A stretch of 64,000 bases of DNA from contig NZ_CP195121.1 of NCBI RefSeq assembly GCF_052057775.1, positions 1,674,001-1,738,000 of the forward strand. The letters are read 5' to 3'. The notes under the pieces are model-generated. The model did no database searches. It was not told the DNA's origin and saw only the letters and a program-made list of their open reading frames with translations. Made by a program: the position numbers and the translations under genes. Positions 18,352-27,820 of the stretch are shown here, one piece after another. Source of the DNA: Methanococcoides sp052057775. Lineage in GTDB: Archaea; Halobacteriota; Methanosarcinia; Methanosarcinales; Methanosarcinaceae. How positions within the stretch are numbered: position 1 is the first letter of the stretch; each line of letters opens with the position of its first letter.

Positions 18352-19275
18352 TTAAGCCTGAATTACGTTGATCTCTTCAAGTATGATGCTCAGAAGCTTG
18401 TGCTTTACATTTTCCCTTTCATGGAAAGTGGACCTGTAATATGCTGTAAGCTTTAGACCATCACAATCGGAATCCAGTTTCAGCCGAGTATCAATGCCTT
18501 CTCTTACCTTTGCTTTTTCCAGCATCTTATCTATACGGTCACTGAGATCATCCGGAATATCTTTGATGTAATAGTCGAAAGTGGATTCAAAAGTTCCGGT
18601 TCCATAGTTCTTTATTGGCTTTTCCAGGAAGATCCTGTTTGGTATCTTATAGAAATCCCTGCATTTATTGGGATAGATTACGACATAGAAAAGCCCGATG
18701 TGCTTCACCTGTCCCTCTTCATCACCGATGCTGATGTAGTCTCCTATCTTGAAAGGTTTTTTAGTGAGCAGTATGAACCATATGAAATAGGAAAGGATGA
18801 CCTCCCTTATTGCAAAAGCAAAACCGGTTGCAACAAGACCCAGGAAAATAACAATGTTCTGTGTACCGATGCCAACCTGCCAGAATACAATTACACTCGT
18901 TAAGGCGTAGATGAATCCGATGTAGATCTTACTTAAGAGGATTTTTTCTTCTTTCTTGCCTACGTTTTCGAACAGTTTTGGAATAATGTTCACAGTAAGT
19001 TTGAGGAAAACAGTAGCTATGGTGTAGGATATTAGTACTGTGTCCACTAGTTTAAGGAAATCATCAATTACTTCCGGAACAGCTACAAGGCCCTGCTCTT
19101 CAGCCAAAAGTATTGCTGATATTGGCAGTATGAAGAACAGGAACAGGATAATGATGTGATTTAATAACTGGCTGGATATTTTGTTTTTCACTGTTTCTTT
19201 TTTTAACTTGCTGCTGTATTCTTTATTTCCTGGTATTCTTTTCTGTTTCATGATCTTATATTTCCCTAAAAACAA
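18352..19275 (-). CDS. MscS-family mechanosensitive ion channel
   Basis: The 307-residue protein (or about 299 if translation starts at the ATG at 19251) has three to four hydrophobic segments. The MscS core follows: GLVATGFAFAIREVILSYF (pore-lining TM3 type), then the beta domain KPFKIGDYISIGDEEGQVKHIG and YKIPNRIFLEKPIKNYG. These channels release ions and solutes on hypo-osmotic shock. This is a fitting counterpart to the TrkH and acetyl-beta-lysine genes in the same window. The listed start is a TTG. Confidence 0.88.
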   Translation of the reverse strand: MFLGKYKIMKQKRIPGNKEYSSKLKKETVKNKISSQLLNHIIILFLFFILPISAILLAEEQGLVAVPEVIDDFLKLVDTVLISYTIATVFLKLTVNIIPKLFENVGKKEEKILLSKIYIGFIYALTSVIVFWQVGIGTQNIVIFLGLVATGFAFAIREVILSYFIWFILLTKKPFKIGDYISIGDEEGQVKHIGLFYVVIYPNKCRDFYKIPNRIFLEKPIKNYGTGTFESTFDYYIKDIPDDLSDRIDKMLEKAKVREGIDTRLKLDSDCDGLKLTAYYRSTFHERENVKHKLLSIILEEINVIQA

Positions 19276-19360
19276 ATTTGAGTATATAAGACTTATTGAA
19301 TAAATATACTAAACTTTTCATATCCGGCTATTCAAAGATAAGAGCAAATATCTTTATTTT

Positions 19361-19993
19361 TCAGGAAATCTTCCTGAAAATGTAGGAATTGGCTGTTTTT
19401 GTGTACCCTATTCCTTTTTTTAGCTGCTCCAGGTGATCTCTAGTAACCTGTATCTGATTCTTTGGAATGAAATAAGAATCAAGGTCCTTTTCTGTGATAT
19501 GGAACCTTCCATTTTTTACATAAACGGCTGCAATGAATTCATAATCATCGTCTATGAATGCCATCCCTGCATCTCCATGGCTGTTATTCGCAAGCAATAT
19601 CCCTCCAATTTTCAGATATTTCTTACATTCCCGGGAAACAAAACCGGCATACTGGGAGATGAGCAGGTCGAAACTCCCTTCCTCAAGCTCAAGTGGTTCG
19701 GAGTAATCAGAATATATGAAGCTAAACTCAGCATCTTCATTGTATGTCTTTTTCTTAGAGATCAGACCGGCAACTGAACTTTTTTGCTCAAAGAACTTCC
19801 GTGCTCTTTGATCATTGTCTATGTATACGACCTCCTGAATGAAAAAAGACGGAGTTACATGGACAAAGCTTCCCGGATAAAGAGCACAATTGATGTTGAA
19901 TCTGGATCTGATGGCTTCGAACATGTCTGCTCTTTCAAAGTTGTTTTCAACATAGGATTCCCTGTACAGTTCCTGTACGTCGATTTTTCCCAT
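19361..19993 (-). CDS. Putative Rossmann-fold (methyltransferase-like) protein
   Basis: A 210-residue protein. NCALYPGSFVHVTPSFF followed by VVYIDNDQRARKFFEQ looks like the first strand-loop-second strand of a class I methyltransferase. GSFDLLISQYAG and YLKIGGILLANNSHGDA look like motif IV and the following strand. The canonical GxGxG is absent (YPGSF in its place), so SAM binding is uncertain. It is apparently monocistronic. Confidence 0.6.
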   Translation of the reverse strand: MGKIDVQELYRESYVENNFERADMFEAIRSRFNINCALYPGSFVHVTPSFFIQEVVYIDNDQRARKFFEQKSSVAGLISKKKTYNEDAEFSFIYSDYSEPLELEEGSFDLLISQYAGFVSRECKKYLKIGGILLANNSHGDAGMAFIDDDYEFIAAVYVKNGRFHITEKDLDSYFIPKNQIQVTRDHLEQLKKGIGYTKTANSYIFRKIS

Positions 19994-20080
19994 AACAAAT
20001 AAGATGGCTTATAACTTTTATATAATACACTATCGTGGTAGATCTTCAGATAAATGTGTTCAATGTTCCTTGTTTCAACA

Positions 20081-21295
20081 TTATGGTGCGGACAGGTATC
20101 CCTTCTTCTGTAAGACCAGCCATGAGATCAGGATAAGTGATCCACATCCCAGAGTGATAAGTCCAAGTGTATTGATCTTATCCGCCCAATCAAGGGAGAT
20201 CAGCCACATTCCCACAGCACCCATGGTGAAGTATGTGAAGATAAGTAGCGAGGATGCTGAACCTACGTCCCTGTCGACCTGTTCAAGTACAAGGTTGTTG
20301 CTGGGTGGGCGGCTTAGGCCGATGGAAAAAGTGATCAGGAACATTGGAAGAGCAAATCCCCATGGTTCCTGATGTCTGTTGATGATGAGAATTATCCCTC
20401 CCAGTAATATGCCTGCGAAACCGGCTGTCATCAGGTGCTTTGAATTGATGGACCTTGTTAACCTCAGACAGAAGTAGGATCCTGTCATCAGGGCAAGGGC
20501 ATTGAACGCAAAGAAGTAGCTGTATTTCTGTTCACTCATGCCAAATCCGTTTATGTATATATCAGAAGATCCCGCAATAAAACTATACATAGGGAAAAGG
20601 GTTGCTGACATGACAAAGACCATAACAACATATGCAGGTTTTAACATCAACCGTCCATAAGCATGCATGATCCTTGAAAGAGGTACATTGGAGATATGAG
20701 GCAGCGTTTCCGGAAAACGGAGGACCCCGATCAACCCGATAACTCCCAGAAGACCCTGACCGAAGAAGATCCATGGCCAGGAAAGTTCAAGCAGTATCCA
20801 TCCACCAAGGACGGGGGCCATCATAGGTGCAATGGCCATGATGATAGCGATGTGTGCCAGTACCCTTTCCCGCTCATGGCCGGAAAAGATGTCCTTGGTC
20901 ATTGCCATCGAAAGGGATGAGCTGGCAGCTGCTCCTGCAGCCTGGAGTATCCGGAAGAAGATGAGCATATGGGCTGTGGTGGCAAGGGAACAGAGGAAGC
21001 TTGCAAGAATGTACACGCCAAGTCCGAGAAGTAAGGGACGGCGACGGCCATATCTATCGGATATTGGGCCGTAGAAGAGAAGGAAGAATCCATAGGTTAT
21101 AAAAAAACAGATAAGGATCAGATTGACAACCGAGATCGGCTGATTCCAGTTCTCTGCAAGTGACGGGATGGCTGGCAGGATCATGTCAGTTGAAAGTGCA
21201 GGGAAAGCTGTCAGAAGGGCTAGAAGCGGTATTATTCCCTTTAAATTCCGATCGATGCTAAGATCGATATATTCTTCACTTTGTTGAACAGACAT
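20081..21295 (-). CDS. Bcr/CflA-type MFS multidrug exporter
   Basis: A 12-helix major facilitator protein of the drug:proton antiporter-1 group. Landmarks are TDMILPAIPSLAENW in helix 1, GPISDRYGRRRPLLLG (MFS loop motif A), FRILQAAGAAASSS and MAPVLGGWIL (antiporter motif C region). The ATG at 21295 has AAGG seven bases upstream and is preferred over the TTG at 21322. A palindromic TATA (CTTATATAAG) lies about 70 bases upstream. Confidence 0.9.
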   Translation of the reverse strand: MSVQQSEEYIDLSIDRNLKGIIPLLALLTAFPALSTDMILPAIPSLAENWNQPISVVNLILICFFITYGFFLLFYGPISDRYGRRRPLLLGLGVYILASFLCSLATTAHMLIFFRILQAAGAAASSSLSMAMTKDIFSGHERERVLAHIAIIMAIAPMMAPVLGGWILLELSWPWIFFGQGLLGVIGLIGVLRFPETLPHISNVPLSRIMHAYGRLMLKPAYVVMVFVMSATLFPMYSFIAGSSDIYINGFGMSEQKYSYFFAFNALALMTGSYFCLRLTRSINSKHLMTAGFAGILLGGIILIINRHQEPWGFALPMFLITFSIGLSRPPSNNLVLEQVDRDVGSASSLLIFTYFTMGAVGMWLISLDWADKINTLGLITLGCGSLILISWLVLQKKGYLSAP

Positions 21296-21362
21296 GGCTG
21301 GTACCTTTTGATTTATGGCCAAACAGATGGCTTCCTATGAATTAGATTGCTGATGATTACAT

Positions 21363-21372
21363 CTTATATAAG
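21363..21372 (-). promoter_or_regulatory. TATA box for the MFS exporter
   Basis: CTTATATAAG is a perfect palindrome matching an archaeal TATA box, about 70 bases upstream of the exporter start. The remaining 360 bases up to ablA also contain a TTTTATAGG element near 21606 that could drive ablA. Confidence 0.45.
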
Positions 21373-21740
21373 TTAGATGTTTTCAGAAGTTTCATTAATT
21401 CATGATCCCTTCGTGTTTTTAATAAATTGATCACGGATGATCTATTTTGGCAAAATTATATTGTAACGGCTAATTGATCATCTGAATTCAGAATAATGAA
21501 CCTCTTGAGGAATATACCCGATCCATTTTTTATCATGGGGAAAGATATATTAGTGGTCAACTTCAACTTATCGCCTGTACAACCAATATAGTGTAGGTGT
21601 ATTTTATTTTATAGGCTACAGTCTACGAAAACGTGACGAAGGTATCTGTTATTTAAGGTCCAATATGCTTTTTTATGCCAATTTTGGATGTCAAATTACA
21701 GATCCCGCTTTGAAGCCGAAACCTTAGCAGTGGTATTTTG

Positions 21741-23048
21741 ATGGAAAAATACAGTAAGCAACAAAAAGAAATAGCAACAAAGATCGATTCTGAAGACTTC
21801 CTGAACAAATGGAAGGATTGGAAATGGCAGTTAAAACATTCAATAAAGGATATTGACACTTTCGAGAAGCTTCTCGGAATAAGTTTTGACCTGTCAGAAA
21901 AAAAGAAGTTAGAAGAAACCCTGGAAAAATTCCCTTTGTCTATCACACCCTACTACCTGTCTTTGATAGATTTGGATGATTTCAGGAACGATCCTATCTT
22001 TTTGCAGTCGTTTCCTTCGCCAGAGGAACTGATCGTATCTGATGAAGAGCTTGAAGACCCGCTTTCAGAAGATAAGGATAGTCCTGTAGAGTGTATTACT
22101 CACCGGTATCCGGACAGGGTACTTTTCCACATAAGCAATGTATGTTCAATGTATTGCCGTCATTGCACACGTAAAAGAAAGGTTGGGGACATTGATTGTA
22201 TACCCGGAAAAGATAAGGTGCTAAAAGGCATTGAATACATCAGGAACACCCCACAGATCAGAGATGTATTATTGTCGGGTGGTGATCCTTTAATGCTTAC
22301 CGATGAATATCTGGACTGGGTCCTTTCTGAGATAAGGAGCATCCCTCATGTGGAAGTTATCCGAATAGGCAGCAGAATGCCTGTTGTACTACCATACCGT
22401 ATCACAGATAACCTCGTTGAGGTCCTTAAAAAACATCATCCTGTATGGCTGAACACACATTTCAACCACCCGAGAGAGGTCACAGCCTCTTCCAGGCAGG
22501 CACTTCAGAAACTTGCCGATGCAGGTATTCCTCTCGGGAATCAGACAGTGCTCCTTGCAGGCGTGAACGATTGCCAGAGAATCATAAAGAAACTGGTCCA
22601 TAAACTGGTCCAGAACCGTGTCCGGCCTTATTATCTGTATCAGTGTGACCTTTCCGAAGGACTTTCACATTTCAGGACACCGATAGGCAAGGGAATAGAG
22701 ATCATGGAGAACCTTATAGGTCATACCAGTGGTTTTGCAGTTCCTACCTATGTAATTGATGCTCCTCATGGAGGGGGAAAGATACCGGTAATGCCGAATT
22801 ATATCATCTCCTGGTCCACCAACCGCGTCATTCTCCGTAATTATGAAGGTGTTATTACCACCTACAGGGAACCGGATTCATATAATCAGGTCTATTGTGA
22901 TCGAAAGTGTGATGATTGCTGCCTCCAGCTTAAGCTTGATGACGCTACGGAATACAAGGGTGTAGGCATTGCCCGACTGCTTGCAGATCATGACGATACC
23001 ACCAGTCTTGTTCCTGAAGACAATGCAAGGATGGAGAGAAGGGCTTAA
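21741..23048 (+). CDS. ablA: Lysine 2,3-aminomutase
   Basis: Radical SAM, PLP-dependent enzyme that converts L-alpha-lysine to L-beta-lysine, the first step of the osmolyte N-epsilon-acetyl-beta-lysine. The CxxxCxxC cluster motif is CSMYCRHC (about residues 135-142). DVLLSGGDPLMLTDEYL and the PLP-lysine region DAPHGGGKIPVMPNY are family signatures. At 435 residues its length is typical. I chose the ATG at 21741 rather than the TTG three bases before. The stop codon abuts the ablB start with no gap. In related methanogens the operon is induced by salt; a TATA-like element near 21606 is a candidate promoter. Confidence 0.96.
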   Translation: MEKYSKQQKEIATKIDSEDFLNKWKDWKWQLKHSIKDIDTFEKLLGISFDLSEKKKLEETLEKFPLSITPYYLSLIDLDDFRNDPIFLQSFPSPEELIVSDEELEDPLSEDKDSPVECITHRYPDRVLFHISNVCSMYCRHCTRKRKVGDIDCIPGKDKVLKGIEYIRNTPQIRDVLLSGGDPLMLTDEYLDWVLSEIRSIPHVEVIRIGSRMPVVLPYRITDNLVEVLKKHHPVWLNTHFNHPREVTASSRQALQKLADAGIPLGNQTVLLAGVNDCQRIIKKLVHKLVQNRVRPYYLYQCDLSEGLSHFRTPIGKGIEIMENLIGHTSGFAVPTYVIDAPHGGGKIPVMPNYIISWSTNRVILRNYEGVITTYREPDSYNQVYCDRKCDDCCLQLKLDDATEYKGVGIARLLADHDDTTSLVPEDNARMERRA

Positions 23049-23882
23049 ATGGATTCCATCGAGAAAATAGGCAATTCGATCATCCAGCACGGGAGCTATA
23101 ACGACCGTATCTATCTCATGAGACTGGATCCGGCAGACATGCCCTCACTTCTGGATGATATGGAAGTCCTTGCAGAAAGGGAAGGTTATTCCAAGATCTT
23201 CACAAAGGTTCCGGAATCTTTCAGGAAACTACTTGATGATCGCAACTATCTGTGTGAAGCATCTATCCCCCGATATTACGATGGAGAGGATGCTGTCATC
23301 ATGAGCAGGTTCCTTGATGAGAAAAGAAGGATCAACTCCATGGATGATATGCATGAAGATGTCATAAAAGCAGCTTTGTCTAAAGAAAAAAGCCTGAATT
23401 ACGGACTTCCATCCGAATATTCCATAAGGAAGTGCGGGAGGCAGGATATTGAACAGATGGCTGAAGTTTACCAGAGTACGTTCGATACTTATCCTTTCCC
23501 AATTCATGATCCGGCTTACCTGTTAAAGACAATGGAGGAAAATGTGGTATATTTCGGTGTTTTCAGGAATGGAAAAGCAGTTGCATTATCCTCTTCTGAA
23601 ATAGATTTTGATAACTCTGCTGTTGAAATGACCGACTTTGCGACACTGCCTGAATTCCGCGGAAAAGGCCTGTCTTACCATCTGCTTATAAGAATGGCAG
23701 AAGAGATGAGGTCCATAGGTATCAGGACCGCATTTACCATTGCAAGGGCCGGATCTTATGGAATGAACATTGTGTTTGCAAAATGTGGATATGAGTATTG
23801 TGGAAGACTTGTGAACAATACCAATATTTCAGGAAACATCGAAAGCATGAATATATGGTATCTTGGCCTCGGTTCTGGTTGA
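23049..23882 (+). CDS. ablB: Beta-lysine N6-acetyltransferase
   Basis: GNAT acetyltransferase that acetylates beta-lysine to N-epsilon-acetyl-beta-lysine, completing the compatible-solute pathway. The C-terminal half carries the GNAT core: EMTDFATLPEFRGKGLSYHL (acetyl-CoA loop with RGKGLS) and ARAGSYGMNIVFAKCGYEYC. The gene starts directly after the ablA TAA, indicating translational coupling. Length (277) and gene order match characterised ablB genes. Confidence 0.94.
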   Translation: MDSIEKIGNSIIQHGSYNDRIYLMRLDPADMPSLLDDMEVLAEREGYSKIFTKVPESFRKLLDDRNYLCEASIPRYYDGEDAVIMSRFLDEKRRINSMDDMHEDVIKAALSKEKSLNYGLPSEYSIRKCGRQDIEQMAEVYQSTFDTYPFPIHDPAYLLKTMEENVVYFGVFRNGKAVALSSSEIDFDNSAVEMTDFATLPEFRGKGLSYHLLIRMAEEMRSIGIRTAFTIARAGSYGMNIVFAKCGYEYCGRLVNNTNISGNIESMNIWYLGLGSG

Positions 23883-23895
23883 GAATTTCTATCAA

Positions 23896-23936
23896 TCTTT
23901 TTCTCTTTTTCTCTTCCTCTTCTTCCTTTTCTTCTT
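23896..23936 (+). terminator. Pyrimidine-only tract after ablB
   Basis: Forty-one consecutive C/T bases with several T-runs begin 13 bases after the ablB stop codon. Archaeal RNA polymerase terminates at U-rich tracts, so this is a likely terminator. No hairpin is needed or seen. Confidence 0.5.
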
Positions 23937-24067
23937 AATTTTGTGTTTTTGAGATCATCAATTCATCTCTTCACTTAAAATGCGTGGCTCATTTTATTCT
24001 CGCGATTTATCATTCTCATATTTCAACATATCAATTATTTTTAATATTATAATTTATATTTTTAATT

Positions 24068-25336
24068 ATGAGCCTAAAATTTATGTATATTTTAGCATTA
24101 GCTATTGCTTTGATCTTCAGCACAGCATCTACGTGTATCTGTTCTGATGAAAATACTGTGGATGAAGCGATGATCGTATCATTGATACAGAACACGGGAA
24201 ACCCCGATGTATCTGTCAGAGTGGATGCTGTGAAAGACCTTGTTGAGATTGGAAAGCCTGCAGTAGATCCTCTGATCCAGGCACTGAACGAAGATAACCC
24301 TAAGGTGCGGGAAAATTCAGCAGCATCTCTTGGAAAGATAGGCGATGAAAGGGCAGTACACTCCCTCATTGAACTGCTGGCTGACGAAAATGATGAGGTC
24401 CGGCGTGCTGCAGAAATTGCTCTTTGTGATGTCGGGGAGCCAGCTGTTGAACCACTTGTTGAAGCCATATATGCTCCGAATGCAAATTGGGCTGTCCTGT
24501 CGAACGGAATGCGTGTTCTTGGAACAATAGGGGATGAAAGGGCAGTAGGTCCCTTGATCGGGATGCTTGGGGGAGAAGATGCAGTAGATGCTGCTGCAGC
24601 TTTAGGTAGTATCGGTGAACCTGCAGTTGAACCCCTTATCGATGTTTTAGCAGACGATGATCCGCATGTACGTGCATGGGCTGCCAGAGCCCTGGGGAAA
24701 ACAGATGATCCACGTGCAGTTGAACCTCTGGTTGAATTGCTCAACGATGAAGATGAGAATGTGAGATCCAATGCTGCGATGGCACTTGGTAAACTCGATG
24801 ACAGAAGAGCCATCGAACCACTCAAAAAAGCTCTGAATGACAGGTCAGACAGGGTACGTACTCTTGCAAGGTCAGCGATCGGTGATATTGAGAGGCAGAC
24901 TGGTAGTTCTAAATCTATGACCTTCTATGGAGACGGAAGGGAATTTTATACTGAAGACGAAAGACAAAGCTGGCTTGTTGAACTTGAAAGTATGGGTTAT
25001 CTGAGGAGCGACATGGAGAAATACATGCATCCGGATGGTCCGGTTATTTCCTACGGTTATGGTTATGATGGTTACATCTCAGTCACATTTCTGGAAGGTT
25101 CAGAGGTTGATGGGTCTTTGATGGATGAGATCTACGGTGTAATTGATCGGAAAGCTGCTGATAATGGTATCGATGATATACCTGTAAAATTCGAATTTGA
25201 AGAGATGCCTGTGCTGGATGAAGCACCGTCTGAAGATCTTATGGAGGATGATCATGGAACTCTTAATGCACCCGGTTTCACAATTCTTTCGCTTGTATTG
25301 GCAATTTTTATCGTGTATAAGAGAAAGCAAAGCTGA
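24068..25336 (+). CDS. Secreted HEAT-repeat protein with PGF-CTERM anchor
   Basis: A 422-residue exported protein. Residues 1-25 are a signal peptide (YILALAIALIFSTAST). About seven HEAT/PBS-lyase-like repeats follow to residue 275, each with a pattern such as AVEPLVELLNDEDENVRSNA. A non-repeat domain of about 110 residues contains several Tyr/Gly motifs (SYGYGYDGY). The end is PGFTILSLVLAIFIVYKRK: a PGF motif, a hydrophobic helix and a basic tail. That is the PGF-CTERM sorting signal processed by archaeosortase A, which gives lipid anchoring outside the cell. The protein probably acts as a surface adaptor; partners are unknown. Confidence 0.85.
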   Translation: MSLKFMYILALAIALIFSTASTCICSDENTVDEAMIVSLIQNTGNPDVSVRVDAVKDLVEIGKPAVDPLIQALNEDNPKVRENSAASLGKIGDERAVHSLIELLADENDEVRRAAEIALCDVGEPAVEPLVEAIYAPNANWAVLSNGMRVLGTIGDERAVGPLIGMLGGEDAVDAAAALGSIGEPAVEPLIDVLADDDPHVRAWAARALGKTDDPRAVEPLVELLNDEDENVRSNAAMALGKLDDRRAIEPLKKALNDRSDRVRTLARSAIGDIERQTGSSKSMTFYGDGREFYTEDERQSWLVELESMGYLRSDMEKYMHPDGPVISYGYGYDGYISVTFLEGSEVDGSLMDEIYGVIDRKAADNGIDDIPVKFEFEEMPVLDEAPSEDLMEDDHGTLNAPGFTILSLVLAIFIVYKRKQS

Positions 25337-25552
25337 TCTGGATGAGTTGAGAATGCTTAATTTGAGATATATTGTGGAATATTAAGTAACTGTTAAAGAT
25401 TATGCAAACATATAAGTCATCAGATGTGTATACTAAAATGCTGGAAGATCATTATCGAAATGGGTTGAAATCAGGGGTAAATGATGGTCGTTTTTCTTCC
25501 TCATAAATGAGATCTTTCTTAGTATCATGTTTGTTGAATAGAGGTGTTAGAT

Positions 25553-25864
25553 ATGGATAAAGGATTCTCAAAAGACCTGAGTGAATTGATGCAGTTCCCT
25601 TCAGAAGGGATCTTCAGTACGGTTCTTGCCAAGGATGAAGGTTATAATTATACCCTGATGTGCCTTGCTGCCGGAACGAACATTGATGAGCATACTTCTA
25701 CAAAAACCGGAGTTGTTCAGGTGCTCAAAGGAAAGGGTATTTTCAGGTTGTTCGACAAGGACATCGAGATGAAGGAAGGTACTTTTATTTTCATGCCGGC
25801 AAACGCACCTCACTCTCTTCATGCAGACGAGGATCTGGCGATATTGCTCTGTCTGACAAAATAA
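25553..25864 (+). CDS. Small cupin-domain protein
   Basis: A 103-residue single cupin. The two metal-binding motifs are visible as GTNIDEHTSTKTGVVQVLKG and EGTFIFMPANAPHSL. Function within the cupins cannot be told from sequence; sensors, isomerases and dioxygenase-like proteins share this size. The ATG at 25553 follows GAGGTG at 6 bases. A GTG at 25544 lies inside that ribosome-binding site and is not the start. Confidence 0.85.
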   Translation: MDKGFSKDLSELMQFPSEGIFSTVLAKDEGYNYTLMCLAAGTNIDEHTSTKTGVVQVLKGKGIFRLFDKDIEMKEGTFIFMPANAPHSLHADEDLAILLCLTK

Positions 25865-25937
25865 GCCGTATCAAAAAGAAGATGAGAGTGAGATCAAAAA
25901 TACTCTCTTCCTTTCAATTTTTGGTTTTTCTAATGTT

Positions 25938-26660
25938 TCAGTTATTTTCTCCAATAATCTTCACTTGAGCATTGAGACTGAGCGTCTTATCGATCTTCCC
26001 ATTCTGCTTCATCCAGCATTCCATAATATCGATTACCTTATCCACAGCATCAATTACAATACCATCAGCAGTTGCTATCACAGACTCTGCTCCAGCTTTC
26101 TTTAGGTCGAGATCCACATGCCTGGAGGTCATTGCATTGGCTTTGAAATTATTACTTTCTGCTCTTTCGCGTATGAACTCTGCGAGTTTCCCGCTGTTGC
26201 TCATCTGGGAATCAAGAAGAATGGTAGCTGATCTTAATTTCAAACCTGAAAGAGTTGACAACATCTCATCAACAGCCCTGTAGGTCGTGTCCGTGATCCT
26301 GTGGTTCCTGAAGATCCCACTTGTATCGCGCAGGAATCCGTCATCTGCTAACCATGTCGGTTCATTTTTCAGTGCATTCTCTATGGTTATTATGACATTG
26401 TAACCGTCAACAAGAACATCGCATCCTTCCAGCTGTGAACAGACGAGTTTCTTTTTACTGCGTCTTTCCGCAGTTTCGGATGAGAATACCAGTCTTGCCA
26501 GTATATGTCTTTCATGTTCAGTAAGCCTGTAATGGTTGCTTACAAAAGTAATGACACTCTTTCTGGCATAACCTCTTGAGAGGAGGTACCTTATATCTAT
26601 TGCAGGCTCAGAGAGCTTTTCTCTAAGTTCACCGACTGGAAGCAGTTGTCCATCAGACAT
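25938..26660 (-). CDS. DUF434-domain protein
   Basis: A 240-residue archaeal protein of the DUF434 type. The N-terminal region has DIRYLLSRGYARKSVITFVSNHY. The central CDVLVDGYNVIITIENAL resembles the first strand of PIN/NYN-type nucleases. VIATADGIVIDAVDKVIDIM near the C-terminus has an acidic-strand pattern. A nuclease-like role is possible but unproven. It is divergent from the SagB-like gene 60 bases away. A TATA-like element near 26690 suggests a leaderless transcript. Confidence 0.75.
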   Translation of the reverse strand: MSDGQLLPVGELREKLSEPAIDIRYLLSRGYARKSVITFVSNHYRLTEHERHILARLVFSSETAERRSKKKLVCSQLEGCDVLVDGYNVIITIENALKNEPTWLADDGFLRDTSGIFRNHRITDTTYRAVDEMLSTLSGLKLRSATILLDSQMSNSGKLAEFIRERAESNNFKANAMTSRHVDLDLKKAGAESVIATADGIVIDAVDKVIDIMECWMKQNGKIDKTLSLNAQVKIIGENN

Positions 26661-26719
26661 TGCAAATACTTTTGATGTGAGTAAGATTTATAGATGTCGC
26701 AGGACAATCTCTTATTTTG

Positions 26720-27382
26720 ATGAGTGGGGATAGCCAAAAGGACAGGAACGATCAGTTTGATCCGAGAGTTGATCATGTGGGTCCATCAACTGAGGTCGAA
26801 CTTCCGGAACCGATACTTGAAAGCAGTTTTTCCATCGAACAGACCCTCGCAGAAAGGCGATCGGTTCGTTCCTATTCCGGAGGGTTGCTATCACTTTCCG
26901 ATGTGTCCCAATTACTGTGGGCTGCACAGGGGATGACCCTGGACAGGTTCTTCAGGACAGCACCTTCAGCCGGTGCCCTTTATCCGCTTGAGGTGTATCT
27001 GGTCATCGGTAATGTGGATGGTGTGGATGCCGGGGTGTACAGATATGTGCCATCCAGGCATTCGATGGTACAAACAGTTGAAGGTGACCGAAGGGATGAG
27101 CTATGCAGAGTATCGTTGTCACAGCCACAGATAAGGGATGCTGATGCGGTGATCGTTATCACAGCGGTCTATTCACGCATAATGATAAAGTACGGAAATC
27201 GCGGGGTCAGGTATGCACATATCGAAGTTGGTTGTGTTGCTGAGAATATCTATTTGCAGGGAATGTCACTTGGTATCGGGATTTGTGCAGTGGGTGCGTT
27301 CGAGGACGAGGAGGTTGCGGCTATCCTTGATCTGCCGGTCAACGAAGATCCATTGTTGGTATTGTCTCTGGGGTATGTGTAA
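26720..27382 (+). CDS. SagB/ThcOx-type nitroreductase-family flavoprotein
   Basis: FMN-dependent oxidoreductase of the SagB/ThcOx branch. SIEQTLAERRSVRSYSGG, LSDVSQLLWAAQGMT and RTAPSAGALYPLEVYLVIG are diagnostic. So is the later HIEVGCVAENIYLQGMSLGIG. In bacteriocin clusters SagB oxidises azolines to azoles, but stand-alone archaeal members exist and no YcaO cyclodehydratase is nearby, so the substrate is unknown. The listed ATG directly follows a possible TTG start at 26717. Confidence 0.9.
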   Translation: MSGDSQKDRNDQFDPRVDHVGPSTEVELPEPILESSFSIEQTLAERRSVRSYSGGLLSLSDVSQLLWAAQGMTLDRFFRTAPSAGALYPLEVYLVIGNVDGVDAGVYRYVPSRHSMVQTVEGDRRDELCRVSLSQPQIRDADAVIVITAVYSRIMIKYGNRGVRYAHIEVGCVAENIYLQGMSLGIGICAVGAFEDEEVAAILDLPVNEDPLLVLSLGYV

Positions 27383-27491
27383 TGAACCACTAATATGATT
27401 GGTATCACCCAAGAAATTACATTATATTGAAAATCTGCTTTTGGTTTGTGGGAATGCAACATACGATGTTCATTTTGTGAAGAATGATTTA

Positions 27492-27532
27492 CAAAAATGT
27501 GCAGCAACCTTCCGAATCGGAAGGTATATATA
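27492..27532 (+). promoter_or_regulatory. rRNA operon promoter P1 (palindrome plus TATA)
   Basis: First copy of a 41-bp element that recurs exactly at 27646. It contains the palindrome ACCTTCCGA-A-TCGGAAGGT, and its 3' half runs directly into TATATATA. The right arm therefore occupies the TFB-recognition (BRE) position. Transcription would start about 25 bases downstream. Confidence 0.7.
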
Positions 27533-27645
27533 TGAGGCTGCTGTTGTAGGGGTGCTCACAATGAGCCGGTCGGTGTTGATTCAGACACGGTCGGGTTGTG
27601 AGCTCGAAAAACGCTATACATTCTTCGTGTATCTTGCACATTCTC

Positions 27646-27686
27646 CAAAAATGTGCAGCAACCTTCCGAATCGGAAGGTATATATA
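27646..27686 (+). promoter_or_regulatory. rRNA operon promoter P2 (identical repeat)
   Basis: Second exact copy of the palindrome-TATA element, 154 bases downstream of the first and about 250 bases upstream of the 16S start. Identity across all 41 positions, with diverged flanks, argues for functional tandem promoters. Confidence 0.7.
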
Positions 27687-27784
27687 CGATGGAATGTATC
27701 TAGGGAATCCCGCACAACGTGCGAGGAATTCAATCACCTCCAAATCAAAATCATTGGTGGAGACCGGAGCTTTTCCGGTCTGAC

Positions 27785-27820
27785 GTTGAATGTGGCAGTT
27801 CGGTTAATTCTGACTGATAG
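27785..27820 (+). other. 16S pre-rRNA processing stem, 5' strand with bulge-helix-bulge
   Basis: Bases 27785-27799 pair perfectly with 29466-29480 and 27809-27820 pair with 29445-29456. Between them, 27801-27804 (CGGT) pairs with 29458-29461 (ATCG). Three-base bulges flank it on opposite strands (27805-27807 and 29462-29464). This is the canonical bulge-helix-bulge cut by archaeal splicing endonuclease. A small GACCGGA/TCCGGTC hairpin lies just upstream at 27762-27780. Confidence 0.85.
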
